A DNA stretch of 64,000 nucleotides from Enterococcus sp. HY326 (GTDB lineage Bacteria; Bacillota; Bacilli; Lactobacillales; Enterococcaceae). Shown piece by piece: positions 7,288-16,165 of this stretch. Position 1 is the first letter of the stretch; every line of letters starts with the position of its first letter. Below the pieces are notes generated by a model, which saw only the letters and a program-made list of their open reading frames with translations, searched no databases and was not told where the DNA came from. The stretch spans positions 248,001-312,000 of the forward strand of contig NZ_JANLGQ010000002.1 of the NCBI RefSeq assembly GCF_026157065.1, in the 5' to 3' direction. A program made the translations under genes and the position numbers.

Positions 7288-9363
7288 ATGGAAAAAACAT
7301 ATGAGTTGAAAAATTTAGACTGTGGTAATTGCGCTGCAAAAATTGAAACAGCGGTCAAAAAAATTGATGGCGTACAAGCAGCAACGGTTAATTTTGTGCA
7401 AACAAAGATGGCAATTACTTGTCCTGCCGAAGACTTTGCTAAGGTGGAAAAACAAGCGCAAACGATTATTCATGAGTTAGAACCAGATGTTGAGATGATT
7501 GATTTAAGTCAACAATCTGATGGGCACCAACATGATGACAGCCATTTGAAAAAAGATATCTGGCGGATAGCTCTTTCATTTGTTGCATTAATTATTTTAA
7601 GTCTCGCTAATTTAAATGATTTGCCAAGGTTGATTGGTTTCTTGCTCCTATATGGATTCATTGGTGGCGATGTTGTGTTGACGGCTGCCCGTAATATTAT
7701 CAAGGGGCAAGTGTTCGATGAACATTTCTTAATGGCGGTTGCAACAATTGGCGCAATGCTAATTGGTGAATATCCAGAAGCCGTGGCGGTTATGCTTTTT
7801 TATCAAGTCGGCGAGTTATTTCAAAGTGTGGCGGTCGGAAAATCTCGTAAATCGATTAAAGGCTTGTTGGCAATTCGTCCTGATTATGCCAATCTTAGGA
7901 CGGCGACTGGTGAACAAGAGGTCCCGCCGCAAGAGGTTGCAGTCGGTGCAGAAATTATTGTCAAACCAGGTGAAAGAGTTCCATTGGATGGAATTATTTC
8001 CAATGGAGAAACAATGGTGGATACCTCGGCTTTGACGGGAGAAGCCGTACCGCGGAAATTAGTAGTTGGCGATCAAATTCTGAGCGGTTTTGTGAATCAA
8101 ACGGGCGTTATTCAGATCACAGTTGAAAAAAATGCTGCGGATTCAACGGTCAGCAGAATTTTAGATTTAGTTGAAAATGCCAGCAGCAAAAAAGCGCCAG
8201 CGGAAAATTTTATTACGAAATTTTCCCGCATTTACACACCCGTTGTAGTTATTTTGGCACTTTTGTTGGCTGTCGTACCACCGTTACTATTTCAACAAGC
8301 GTGGTCTGAATGGATTTATCGCGGATTGACCTTCTTGGTTATTTCTTGTCCCTGTGCATTAGTGGTCTCAGTACCATTGACGTTCTTTGGCGGAATTGGC
8401 GGGGCCAGCAAGGCAGGTGTCTTAGTCAAAGGCAGTAATTATTTAGAACTGCTTTCTCAAGTGGAAACAGTTGTTTTTGATAAAACAGGCACGTTAACCA
8501 AAGGTGTTTTTGAAGTCCAAGAGATTGCGACTAGTCTGCCTGAAAAAGATTTTCTAAGATTAGCAGCGAGTGTTGAGGCAAATTCCAGTCATCCAATCGC
8601 CCTTTCAATTTTAAAGGCTTATCAAGGCGAGCTATTACCAGTTGAAGATATTCAAGAAATTTCTGGAGCTGGCGTGTTGGCTACAATCAATCAAAAAAGA
8701 ATCGCCGCAGGTAATCTGCGATTGATGGAAGAGTTAGGTATTTTAGTACCCAAAGTCACCACAGTCGGAACAATTATTTATCTCGCTGAAGATAACGACT
8801 ATTTAGGTTATTTGATTATTGCCGATGAAGTAAAAGCGGATGCCCAAACAAGCATCCAACAATTACATCAAGCCGGCATCAAGCAAACAGTCATGCTGAC
8901 CGGGGATAATCAAAAGGTCGGGACTGCGATTGCTGAAAAATTAGGCATCGATCAAGTATATGGGGATTTGTTACCTGAAGGAAAAGTTGAAAAATTAGAA
9001 GAACTGATGGCAGATAATCAAAAGATTGCTTTTGTCGGCGATGGCATGAATGATGCTCCGGTGCTAGCTCGTGCTGATTTAGGCATTGCGATGGGTGGCT
9101 TAGGTAGTGATGCAGCGATTGAAGCAGCTGATGTCGTGATTATGAATGACGCACCTTCACTAATACCAAAAGCGATTGCCATTTCTAAAAAAACATTGCG
9201 AATTGTCAAACAAAACATTATTTTTTCAATCGGTATCAAAGTGTTAGTCTTAGCTTTAGGAGCTGTTGGTTTTGCTTCAATGGGAGCAGCCGTCTTTGCT
9301 GATGTCGGCGTTACTCTAATAGCCGTTTTAAATGCCATGCGGGCGTTAAGAACAAAAGATTAG
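7288..9363 (+). CDS. Zinc/cadmium-type P1B ATPase (metal efflux)
   Basis: The product is a 691-residue membrane pump that uses ATP to move Zn2+, Cd2+ or Pb2+ out of the cell. An N-terminal metal-binding domain has D-C12-GN-C15, and a His-rich linker HQHDDSH follows. The ion-channel motif is C354-P-C356, the phosphorylation loop starts at D398-KTGT, and TGEA (about 250), SSHP and GDGMNDAP are all present. The segment after CPC (ALVVSVPLTFFGGIG) is of CadA/ZntA type, not copper type. The start at 7288 follows TAAGGAGG. An upstream in-frame ATG (7219) lies inside the promoter and is rejected. Confidence 0.93.
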   Translation: MEKTYELKNLDCGNCAAKIETAVKKIDGVQAATVNFVQTKMAITCPAEDFAKVEKQAQTIIHELEPDVEMIDLSQQSDGHQHDDSHLKKDIWRIALSFVALIILSLANLNDLPRLIGFLLLYGFIGGDVVLTAARNIIKGQVFDEHFLMAVATIGAMLIGEYPEAVAVMLFYQVGELFQSVAVGKSRKSIKGLLAIRPDYANLRTATGEQEVPPQEVAVGAEIIVKPGERVPLDGIISNGETMVDTSALTGEAVPRKLVVGDQILSGFVNQTGVIQITVEKNAADSTVSRILDLVENASSKKAPAENFITKFSRIYTPVVVILALLLAVVPPLLFQQAWSEWIYRGLTFLVISCPCALVVSVPLTFFGGIGGASKAGVLVKGSNYLELLSQVETVVFDKTGTLTKGVFEVQEIATSLPEKDFLRLAASVEANSSHPIALSILKAYQGELLPVEDIQEISGAGVLATINQKRIAAGNLRLMEELGILVPKVTTVGTIIYLAEDNDYLGYLIIADEVKADAQTSIQQLHQAGIKQTVMLTGDNQKVGTAIAEKLGIDQVYGDLLPEGKVEKLEELMADNQKIAFVGDGMNDAPVLARADLGIAMGGLGSDAAIEAADVVIMNDAPSLIPKAIAISKKTLRIVKQNIIFSIGIKVLVLALGAVGFASMGAAVFADVGVTLIAVLNAMRALRTKD

Positions 9364-9421
9364 AAAATAACCTTCAGATAAACTTTTTTTCAATTTCTAA
9401 GCAGAAACCTTGCTCATAATT

Positions 9422-9457
9422 AAACGCTGGCTTATCAAGGATAAGTCGGCGTTTTTT
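9422..9457 (+). terminator. Intrinsic terminator after the metal ATPase
   Basis: AAACGC..GCTTATC pairs with GATAAGTCGGCGTTT across an AAG loop and is followed by a T-rich run. Confidence 0.88.
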
Positions 9458-9639
9458 ATTTTTTATGGCTAAAAAGTGACGGAAAAATTAAAATTGAATG
9501 GTTACTTTACAAGATTAAGTCGAATGAAAATGAAGGGAAACTAAATTTATTGCCAGATAGTTATTGAGAAGCTGTTTTAGTGGTCTATACTGCTGTAAAA
9601 TTGTTTTGTACTTATTTGCATTTTTAAGGGGAGAAACAC

Positions 9640-11082
9640 ATGAATGATAAACAGCTGCGCTGGTTTTCGGTAGCATTTATTGCCTTTAACATGGTTTGGG
9701 GCATGGGAAATGTTGTCAATAACTATGCACAACAAGGGATATCAGTGGTCACATCATGGATATTGATTCTGGTATTGTATTTTGTTCCATATGCTTTAAT
9801 TGTTGGCCAACTAGGTTCAGCTTTTAAAGACAGTGACGGTGGGGTCAGCTCTTGGGTGGAAAAAACATCTCACTCAAAACGCTTAGCTTACTACGCTGCA
9901 TGGACATATTGGGTAGTGCACATTCCTTATTTGGCACAAAAGCCACAGGCGATTATGATTGCCCTCGGCTGGGCTATTAAAGGCGATGGCACGATGCTAG
10001 CTGGTATGTCGGTGGGGATGATTTCTTTAGCTTCACTAGTAATTTTCTTAGCGTTTTTATACCTGTCAACAAAAGGCCTGTCCGTTTTAAAATTTATCGG
10101 TGGAATTGCCGGGACAGCCATGTTCGTCATGTCATTATTATTTATTTTATTAGCAGCGACTGCTCCGTTTATTGGTGATTTTACAGTGGCAACGCCAGAG
10201 ATGACCAACGTCAAAACGTATATTCCAACCTTTGACTTAGGTTATTTTACAACAGTTTCTATGTTAGTATTTGCCGTTGGTGGGGCCGAAAAAATTTCTC
10301 CATATGTTAACCAAACTAAAAATCCTGCCAAAGAGTTTCCTAAAGGGATGATTCTTTTAGCAGCAATGGTCGGAATTTGTGCGGTATTGGGCTCTGTGGC
10401 CATGGGCATGCTCTTCACTAGCTCAGCAATTCCTGAAGATTTGATGGCCAATGGTGCCTATGCAGCCTTCCAAATTTTAGGCAATCATTATCATCTAGGC
10501 AATGCTTTAATGTTTATCTATGCCTTGACTAACGGCGTTGGCCAAATTGCCGCGCTAGCTTTTTCAATTGATGCACCGTTGAAAATTTTATTAAACGATG
10601 CTGATTCGCAATTTGTTCCCGCTTGGTTAAGAAAACGAACCAAAAAAGGTACATTGAAAAATGGTTACTTGTTAACGGGTATTTTAGTCAGCATTATTAT
10701 CATGCTGCCAATGATTGGTATTGGTGATTTTAATCATATCGTGTCTTGGTTGACGAATTTAAATTCGGTTGTAATGCCGATGCGTTATATGTGGGTCTTC
10801 TTAGCCTATATGTTGTTAAATAAAGCCTACAAAGAATTTAATTCAGAATATAAATTTGTTAAAAATCCAAAAGTTGGTTTTATCTTCGGGGCTTGGTGTT
10901 TTGCTTTTACAGCCTTCGCTTGTATTTTAGGGATGATTCCTAAAATCGATTATGCTGTTGACCCGCAAGGTTGGATTTTCCAATTAGGAACCAACATTGT
11001 CACACCGTTAGTTTTAATCGCGTTAGGTATGTTGCTACCATTTATTGCCCGTCGTGGTAAAAATAAAGAATTAGCCGAATAA
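9640..11082 (+). CDS. APC-family amino-acid permease
   Basis: The product is a 480-residue polytopic membrane protein with about 12 hydrophobic segments. The N-terminal segment AFNMVWGMGNVVNNYA resembles the unwound first helix of APC-superfamily transporters. The segment KDSDGGVSSWVEKT matches the conserved GG(V/I)xxW region of YjeM/GadC-like permeases. The substrate cannot be read from sequence; amino-acid uptake or exchange is inferred. A promoter-like TTGAGA-N16-TATACT lies about 50 bp upstream. The gene is a single unit between terminators, with GGGGAGAAA before the ATG. Confidence 0.85.
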   Translation: MNDKQLRWFSVAFIAFNMVWGMGNVVNNYAQQGISVVTSWILILVLYFVPYALIVGQLGSAFKDSDGGVSSWVEKTSHSKRLAYYAAWTYWVVHIPYLAQKPQAIMIALGWAIKGDGTMLAGMSVGMISLASLVIFLAFLYLSTKGLSVLKFIGGIAGTAMFVMSLLFILLAATAPFIGDFTVATPEMTNVKTYIPTFDLGYFTTVSMLVFAVGGAEKISPYVNQTKNPAKEFPKGMILLAAMVGICAVLGSVAMGMLFTSSAIPEDLMANGAYAAFQILGNHYHLGNALMFIYALTNGVGQIAALAFSIDAPLKILLNDADSQFVPAWLRKRTKKGTLKNGYLLTGILVSIIIMLPMIGIGDFNHIVSWLTNLNSVVMPMRYMWVFLAYMLLNKAYKEFNSEYKFVKNPKVGFIFGAWCFAFTAFACILGMIPKIDYAVDPQGWIFQLGTNIVTPLVLIALGMLLPFIARRGKNKELAE

Positions 11083-11092
11083 TCTGATTCAA

Positions 11093-11122
11093 TAAAAAAG
11101 TCAGGGAAACCTGATTTTTTTT
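11093..11122 (+). terminator. Intrinsic terminator after the APC permease
   Basis: TCAGG-GAAA-CCTGA, extended by AAAA/TTTT pairs, carries eight T. It directly abuts the copY promoter. Confidence 0.88.
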
Positions 11123-11123
11123 A

Positions 11124-11178
11124 TTGACTTTTATTGATTACAGTTGTAAACTAAAAATATCTTAAGATTACTATTGTA
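11124..11178 (+). promoter_or_regulatory. cop promoter with two CopY boxes
   Basis: TTGACT (11124-11129) and TAAACT (11147-11152) are 17 bp apart. Box 1, TACAGTTGTA (11139-11148), matches the CopY consensus TACAnnTGTA and overlaps the promoter. Box 2, TACTATTGTA (11169-11178), has one mismatch. This is the standard arrangement for CopY repression of cop operons. Confidence 0.9.
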
Positions 11179-11195
11179 AACAGAGGAGGTGCGAG

Positions 11196-11648
11196 ATGCC
11201 CGTTTTAGATCAAATCAATCAACAAATAAAAATCAGCGACTCTGAATGGGAAGTCATGCGGGTTATTTGGACATTAGGACAAGCCAGTGCTCAAGAAATT
11301 ATCGGCGTGCTGGGGGATTCTAAGGACTGGAAGCCGGCCACAATCAAAACACTTTTGGGGAGATTAGTTAAAAAAGAAGTCGTCTGGACAGAGCAGGTCG
11401 GCAAGAAATTTATTTATCATCCAGCTGTCAGCGAATCAGCGACTGTTAGGAGTGCAACCGAAAATCTATTTTCCCATATTTGCGCCAAACGAATTGGCCA
11501 AACCTTATCAGAATTAGTCGATCAAGCGGAGTTAACCCAAGCAGATATCGATCAGCTAAAAGAATTATTGGAGCAAAAAGTTGCTAAGGAAACGATTGCC
11601 TGCAATTGTATTCCGGGACAATGTGAATGCTCCCATCATTCAGCTTAA
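11196..11648 (+). CDS. copY: Copper-responsive repressor CopY
   Basis: The product is a 150-residue DNA-binding repressor of the BlaI/MecI/CopY family. A winged-helix N-terminus (about 12-75) is followed by a dimerisation region and the metal-sensing C136-N-C138-IPGQ-C143-E-C145. In enterococcal CopY, Zn2+ in this site keeps the protein on DNA, and Cu+ delivered by CopZ displaces the zinc and releases the operon. CopY boxes lie just upstream, so autoregulation is expected. AGAGGAGGT precedes the ATG. It is the first gene of copY-copZ-copA. Confidence 0.96.
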   Translation: MPVLDQINQQIKISDSEWEVMRVIWTLGQASAQEIIGVLGDSKDWKPATIKTLLGRLVKKEVVWTEQVGKKFIYHPAVSESATVRSATENLFSHICAKRIGQTLSELVDQAELTQADIDQLKELLEQKVAKETIACNCIPGQCECSHHSA

Positions 11649-11670
11649 ACAAAAAAATGGAGGAATTATC

Positions 11671-11880
11671 ATGAAAAAAGAATTTGCAATTAAAGGAATG
11701 ACCTGCAAGCATTGTGTAGCTCGTGTGGAAGAAGGGATCAATAGCCTGCCGGGAATTGAAAAAGTCAAAATTAATCTGAAAAAAGAAAACGGGGTGGTTA
11801 AGTTTGATGAAAGTCAAGTGAGCCCGCAAGCCATTGCCGATAAAGTGACAGAAGTCGGGTATGCAACTGAGGTCTTATAA
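11671..11880 (+). CDS. copZ: Copper chaperone CopZ
   Basis: The product is a 69-residue single HMA-domain copper carrier. The Cu+-binding motif is GMTCKHC near residue 10, in a beta-alpha-beta-beta-alpha-beta fold pattern. The start at 11671 follows ATGGAGGAATT. An upstream in-frame start would run back into copY and is rejected. The stop codon overlaps the copA start (TAATG), so the two are translationally coupled. The role is to deliver Cu+ to CopY and CopA. Confidence 0.95.
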   Translation: MKKEFAIKGMTCKHCVARVEEGINSLPGIEKVKINLKKENGVVKFDESQVSPQAIADKVTEVGYATEVL

Positions 11881-14057
11881 TGAGCAGCCAGACAGAAACT
11901 TTTGTCATCACAGGGATGACCTGTGCTAATTGTTCGGCAAGAGTGGAAAAAGAATTAAATAGTACGCCAGGTGTCACAACTGCGACAGTTAATTTAGCAA
12001 CCGAAAAAGCAACAGTCCAATTTGCAGAGGATTTAAGTACTGAGCAGATTATCGGGACAGTCGAAAACATCGGCTATGGGGCGATTTTATACGATGATGC
12101 CCATAAGCAGCAAATTGCGGCTGAGAAAAAAGCCTATGTGGCAAAAATGAAACGTGATTTAATTGTCAGTACAATTTTGACTGCACCTTTGATGATTTCG
12201 ATGATTTTAATGCTTCTAGGCAATCACAGCGGAATTGTTATGTTTTTCCATCGACCAATTGTTCAGTTGGTCTTGGCAACTCCTGTCCAATTTTGGATTG
12301 GAGCCCGCTTTTATAAAGGGGCCTACCACGCTTTAAAGACGCTAGCACCAAACATGGATGTGTTGGTGGCGATGGGGACCTCCGCTGCCTACTTATTAAG
12401 TGTTTATAATGGTTTTTTCAGCGAAAATTACACGGAACTGTATTTTGAAAGCAGTGCGATGATTATCACTTTGATTCTTTTAGGTAAATATTTAGAACAG
12501 GCGGCTAAAAATAAAACCGGCAATGCAATCAAGCAATTGATGGCCCTACAAGCCAAAGAAGCGACCGTTTTAATAAATGGACAGCAGGTCAAACTGCCGA
12601 TTGAACAGGTCAAAACCGCTGATTTAGTTTTAGTAAAACCCGGCGAACAAATTCCAGTTGACGGCATTTTGGTGGCAGGACAGTCTGCTATTGATGAAAG
12701 CATGTTGACGGGTGAAAGCTTGCCAGTTGAAAAGCAGGTTTCTGATAATGTTTTTGGTGGGACTATCAACACTAATGGTAGCTTGACGGTAAAAGCAACG
12801 AAAGTCGGTGAAGGCTCAGTTCTTTCGCAAATTATTCGAATGGTGGAGGAAGCACAGGGGAGTAAAGCGCCCATTCAAAAGATTGCCGACCGTATTTCTA
12901 GCATTTTCGTTCCAGTTGTTTTAGGAATTGCGTTGGTGACGCTTTTAGTTACCGGCTTTTTAGTCGATTGGCAGACAGCTTTAATTCATGCGGTCTCTGT
13001 TTTAGTCATTGCTTGTCCGTGTGCCTTAGGCTTGGCAACGCCAACAGCGATTATGGTAGGAACTGGTTTAGGGGCTAAGCAAGGAATTTTGATTAAAGGC
13101 GGTCAAGCGTTGGAGGGCGCTGCACATTTGTCTAGTATCGTCTTAGATAAAACGGGAACGATTACAGAAGGCAAACCGGTTGTTACTGATACAGTTGGCG
13201 GCCAAGTGGAGTTAGAAATTTTTGCAGCAATGGAGAAACAATCAGAACATCCATTGGCTAAAGCGATTGTTAATTTTGCTGAAGAAAAAAACTTTTCGCA
13301 AGATTTTTCAGTAGAAAACTTTAGCAGTTTACCTGGACAAGGCATCAGCGGGACAATCAATGGGGAAACGTATTTTGCAGGGACTGTCCGTCTATTAGAT
13401 TCATTAGATATCCAATTAACTCAAGCATTTAATCAATATCAAGAACTAGAAAGCATGGGTAAAACGGTGATGTTTCTCGCCAACCAAACAGAAGTCTTGG
13501 CAATGATTGCGGTTGCCGACCAAGTTAAAGCTTCCTCAAAAGAGGCTATTGCCTCATTGCAAAATCGAGGAATTAAGGTCTATATGATGACAGGCGATAA
13601 TCGGGCTGCTGCACAATATATTGGTCAGCAAGTCGGACTGACAGCAGAACAAATTTTTGCTGAAGTGCTGCCAGAAGATAAAGCCAATTATGTCGGGGAA
13701 TTGCAAAAAAATGGTGATTTAGTTGGAATGGTTGGCGATGGCATTAACGATGCGCCAGCTCTAGCCTTAGCTGATATTGGCGTCGCCATGGGGACAGGCT
13801 CAGATATTGCCATGGAAACAGCAGATGTCACCATTATGAATGGTGATTTGAAATCCCTCAGTAAAATGGTGAGATTATCGCAACTAACCCTGTGGAAAAT
13901 TAAACAAAATCTGTTCTGGGCTTTTATCTACAATACGATTGGCATTCCCTTTGCCGCTTTTGGTATTTTGAATCCGATTATTGCAGGTGGGGCAATGGCC
14001 TTTAGCTCTGTCAGTGTTTTGTTAAATTCTTTGAGTTTAAATCGCAGCAAAATATAA
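11880..14057 (+). CDS. copA: Copper-transporting P1B-type ATPase CopA
   Basis: The product is a 725-residue membrane ATPase with one N-terminal HMA domain (GMT-C15-AN-C18). It has the TGES actuator loop (about 277), the C379-P-C381 transport motif followed by [13 protein letters not shown] (the Cu+ signature), the phosphorylated D423-[12 protein letters not shown] and GDGINDAPA. These define a P1B-1 copper pump. It is the last gene of the cop operon: unlike the Enterococcus hirae operon, no copB follows. A long imperfect palindrome ends the unit. Confidence 0.96.
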   Translation: MSSQTETFVITGMTCANCSARVEKELNSTPGVTTATVNLATEKATVQFAEDLSTEQIIGTVENIGYGAILYDDAHKQQIAAEKKAYVAKMKRDLIVSTILTAPLMISMILMLLGNHSGIVMFFHRPIVQLVLATPVQFWIGARFYKGAYHALKTLAPNMDVLVAMGTSAAYLLSVYNGFFSENYTELYFESSAMIITLILLGKYLEQAAKNKTGNAIKQLMALQAKEATVLINGQQVKLPIEQVKTADLVLVKPGEQIPVDGILVAGQSAIDESMLTGESLPVEKQVSDNVFGGTINTNGSLTVKATKVGEGSVLSQIIRMVEEAQGSKAPIQKIADRISSIFVPVVLGIALVTLLVTGFLVDWQTALIHAVSVLVIACPCALGLATPTAIMVGTGLGAKQGILIKGGQALEGAAHLSSIVLDKTGTITEGKPVVTDTVGGQVELEIFAAMEKQSEHPLAKAIVNFAEEKNFSQDFSVENFSSLPGQGISGTINGETYFAGTVRLLDSLDIQLTQAFNQYQELESMGKTVMFLANQTEVLAMIAVADQVKASSKEAIASLQNRGIKVYMMTGDNRAAAQYIGQQVGLTAEQIFAEVLPEDKANYVGELQKNGDLVGMVGDGINDAPALALADIGVAMGTGSDIAMETADVTIMNGDLKSLSKMVRLSQLTLWKIKQNLFWAFIYNTIGIPFAAFGILNPIIAGGAMAFSSVSVLLNSLSLNRSKI

Positions 14058-14221
14058 AAAGTTATGTGAGCTAGCTCTTCGTGTCTAAATAAATAGTTTA
14101 CGGTAAACTTACTGTCAAAGATTTTTTAATTATCTTTTGTGCAAGTAAAAAGTATCCGTAAAATGACTAAGGCTTTACGCAAATAGTCAATTTGTTTAAC
14201 AATCAGCTGGCTTTCTTTTTG
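14056..14221 (+). terminator. Long imperfect palindrome after copA
   Basis: The arms starting AAAAG...AGCTAGCT...AAATAAATAG and ending ...CAATTTGTTTAACAATCAGCTGGCTTTC form an imperfect stem that can be followed for about 70 bp, then a T-rich tail. It contains the perfect palindrome AGTTTACGGTAAACT (14095-14109) and an inner AAAGAT/ATCTTT hairpin. It fills most of the gap to the next gene. Confidence 0.6.
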
Positions 14222-14331
14222 TTTTTAGAAAAAAGACTTTAAAAAGTTTTTTTAAGTCAAAAAACTCTGCCAGTCACGGATTCTTATGCTATAATTGGCT
14301 AAGATAATTTTGAGAGGGGTACGTGGGTTTT

Positions 14332-14838
14332 ATGGAGTTAAAGAAATTAGAAGTTCCCACATCTTCCATCACTGAAGTGAAACGGTCACCGATGGAGGTT
14401 TTTGAGCAAGCCCGTAAAGAAGGTACAGGGGTATATATATTTAATCGGGAAAAAGTTGCTGGCGTGATGGTCACCAAAGACCAATATGAAAAATTAGTCG
14501 AAGAGTTGGAAGCTTTGAAGGCCGAAAAGACAACAATCAGTAAGCAGCAATTACTAGAAAAATTGCAGGAAGCTGTTAAGGATTCTTTAGTCAAAGAAAC
14601 TAAAATTGGCTTTGAAAATATGGACAATATCTTAGTTGGCTACGGCTTTGTCAGCCGCAGAGATGTTGACCAGAGTTTAACAGAAATGATTCAAGAGCTT
14701 TCAGAAACAGGTAAAATTATTTATCGTTCTTGGAAATGGCCGAACTTAACGCTAGAAATCGTTGGTGAGCTGGATCCTGAAGCGCAACAAATTGAAAAAA
14801 TCATTATCAAAAAATTGTACTTTCTCGGAGTGGAATAA
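14332..14838 (+). CDS. Stand-alone Phd/YefM-like protein
   Basis: The product is 169 residues. The N-terminal 60 residues match the Phd/YefM antitoxin fold pattern: SSITEVKRSPMEVFEQARKE, then GVYIFNREKVAGVMVTKDQYE. A coiled-coil-like Lys/Glu stretch and an unrecognised C-terminal domain (about 95-169) follow. The ATG at 14332 is 12 bases after GAGAGGGG; the GTG at 14323 is an alternative but sits too close to that site. TATAAT occurs at 14290-14295. No toxin gene is adjacent, so the protein may have become a stand-alone DNA-binding regulator. Its function is not known. Confidence 0.8.
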   Translation: MELKKLEVPTSSITEVKRSPMEVFEQARKEGTGVYIFNREKVAGVMVTKDQYEKLVEELEALKAEKTTISKQQLLEKLQEAVKDSLVKETKIGFENMDNILVGYGFVSRRDVDQSLTEMIQELSETGKIIYRSWKWPNLTLEIVGELDPEAQQIEKIIIKKLYFLGVE

Positions 14839-14870
14839 GGTTAGTAGGCTTTAATTAATTCTGTTCTTGA

Positions 14871-14920
14871 AAAAAACTCTTATGTAGCTGTCTATTAGTA
14901 GTTGCATAAGAGTTTTTTTT
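14871..14920. terminator. Bidirectional terminator
   Basis: AAAAACTCTTATG pairs with CATAAGAGTTTTT across a loop of about 20 bases. It lies between convergent genes (the Phd-like gene and hisC). Confidence 0.88.
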
Positions 14921-14947
14921 AGATTCTTTGCTGAAGTAAAATTAAGC

Positions 14948-16000
14948 TTAGTCGTCTGACAGTTGCAATTGTTGAATAATTTGAGTAACTCTAGTCATTT
15001 CTGAAGGAGTCCCAATCGAAATACGCAAATAATCTTTTAAACGTTCTTGCTTAAAATAGCGAACAAAAACATGCTGAGCCTTTAGTTCGTTAAAAAGTTT
15101 TTCTGCAGAGATTTTAGTCGGCTTGGCAAAGACAAAATTTGCCAGAGAGGGGAGCACTTCAAAATCTAACTTTAAAAGATCTTTTGAAAAGGCTTCTCGG
15201 GTTGCACTAATTTGTGTTTGCAGGTTTTGATAATACTCACCATCTTCAATGGCAGCCGTTGCTAAAGTTTCTGCCAGGCTATCAACAGAATATGGATTAA
15301 AGGATGATTTAACTCCTTCTAAAACCTGAATTAAAGTCGGCTGGGCTACAGCATAACCCACACGCAGACCAGCCAAAGAAACTCCTTTAGATAAGGTGTG
15401 CACCACAACCAAATTAGGGTAGTTGTCAATTAGCGGCATTACGGAAGTGCCGCCAAAATCAATATAAGCTTCGTCGACTACGACAACTGACTCAGTATTT
15501 GCTTGTAAAAATTTTTCGATGTCAGCTACAGACAGATAGTCCCCCGTTGGCGCATTTGGATTTGTCAAAATGACTCCGCCGTTTTCCGTTTTGTAGTCAG
15601 CTAAATTGATTTTAAAATTTTCTCGTAAGGGGATTAACTGAATCGGGACTTTGAAAAGGTCTCCCCAGACAGGGTAAAAGCCATAGGTGATGTCCGGAAA
15701 GAGCACCGGATACTCGCTATTAAAAAAAGCCAAAAAGCAAAACGCAAGAACTTCATCGGAGCCGTTACCGATAATAAAATTTTCTGGAGCAAGCTGAAAT
15801 TTTTCGGCTAAAGCTTCTTTTAGTGGTCGTTGGTCCAGTGAAGAGTAACGTTTTAATTGATCATAATCAAAATCTTGTAAAGCTTTTTTGACTTTTGGTG
15901 ATGGTGGGTAGGGATTTTCATTGGTATTGAGTTTAATCATATCCGTGAAATTAGGCTGTTCGCCAGCTGTGTAAGGCTCAGTTTTTCGAATACCGCGCAT
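14948..16000 (-). CDS. hisC: Histidinol-phosphate aminotransferase
   Basis: The product is a 350-residue fold-type I PLP enzyme of the HisC family. LNTNENPYPPSP at the N-terminus, the TNPNAPTG segment, VVDEAYIDF and the HTLSKGVSLAGLRVGY Schiff-base lysine region are typical. The start at 16000 is set by GGAGGTC five bases before the ATG; longer reading frames upstream lack a site. No other his genes are nearby. In such isolated settings HisC-type enzymes often act on aromatic amino acids (imidazole-acetol-phosphate or phenylpyruvate), so tyrosine or phenylalanine synthesis is an alternative role. It is divergent from araT. Confidence 0.9.
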   Translation of the reverse strand: MRGIRKTEPYTAGEQPNFTDMIKLNTNENPYPPSPKVKKALQDFDYDQLKRYSSLDQRPLKEALAEKFQLAPENFIIGNGSDEVLAFCFLAFFNSEYPVLFPDITYGFYPVWGDLFKVPIQLIPLRENFKINLADYKTENGGVILTNPNAPTGDYLSVADIEKFLQANTESVVVVDEAYIDFGGTSVMPLIDNYPNLVVVHTLSKGVSLAGLRVGYAVAQPTLIQVLEGVKSSFNPYSVDSLAETLATAAIEDGEYYQNLQTQISATREAFSKDLLKLDFEVLPSLANFVFAKPTKISAEKLFNELKAQHVFVRYFKQERLKDYLRISIGTPSEMTRVTQIIQQLQLSDD

Positions 16001-16122
16001 AAGAAGACCTCCATGTTTTTGTCTATTATGCCCCATAAACAGAGCTTTTCGCAAGAATAAAATGAGTATTTAAAAAGAAAAGTAGAAATTTCCCCAATTG
16101 AAATTTCATATTGCTGGAAATA

Positions 16123-16131
16123 TGGTACAAT
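16123..16131 (+). promoter_or_regulatory. Extended -10 promoter of the araT gene
   Basis: TGGTACAAT is an extended -10 element (TGn then TACAAT at 16126-16131), about 35 bp before the start codon. No clear -35 box is present, which is common for extended -10 promoters. Confidence 0.6.
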
Positions 16132-16165
16132 AAACTGAAAATTTAAGCAGGAAAAGGTAGGCTAA

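Noticed and set aside
14095-14109. Perfect palindrome AGTTTACGGTAAACT after copA, considered as another CopY box.
   Set aside because: It lacks the TACAnnTGTA core and lies inside the long palindrome with no promoter nearby.
14332-14838. Complete type II toxin-antitoxin system.
   Set aside because: Only a Phd-like protein is present; neither flank has a gene of toxin size.
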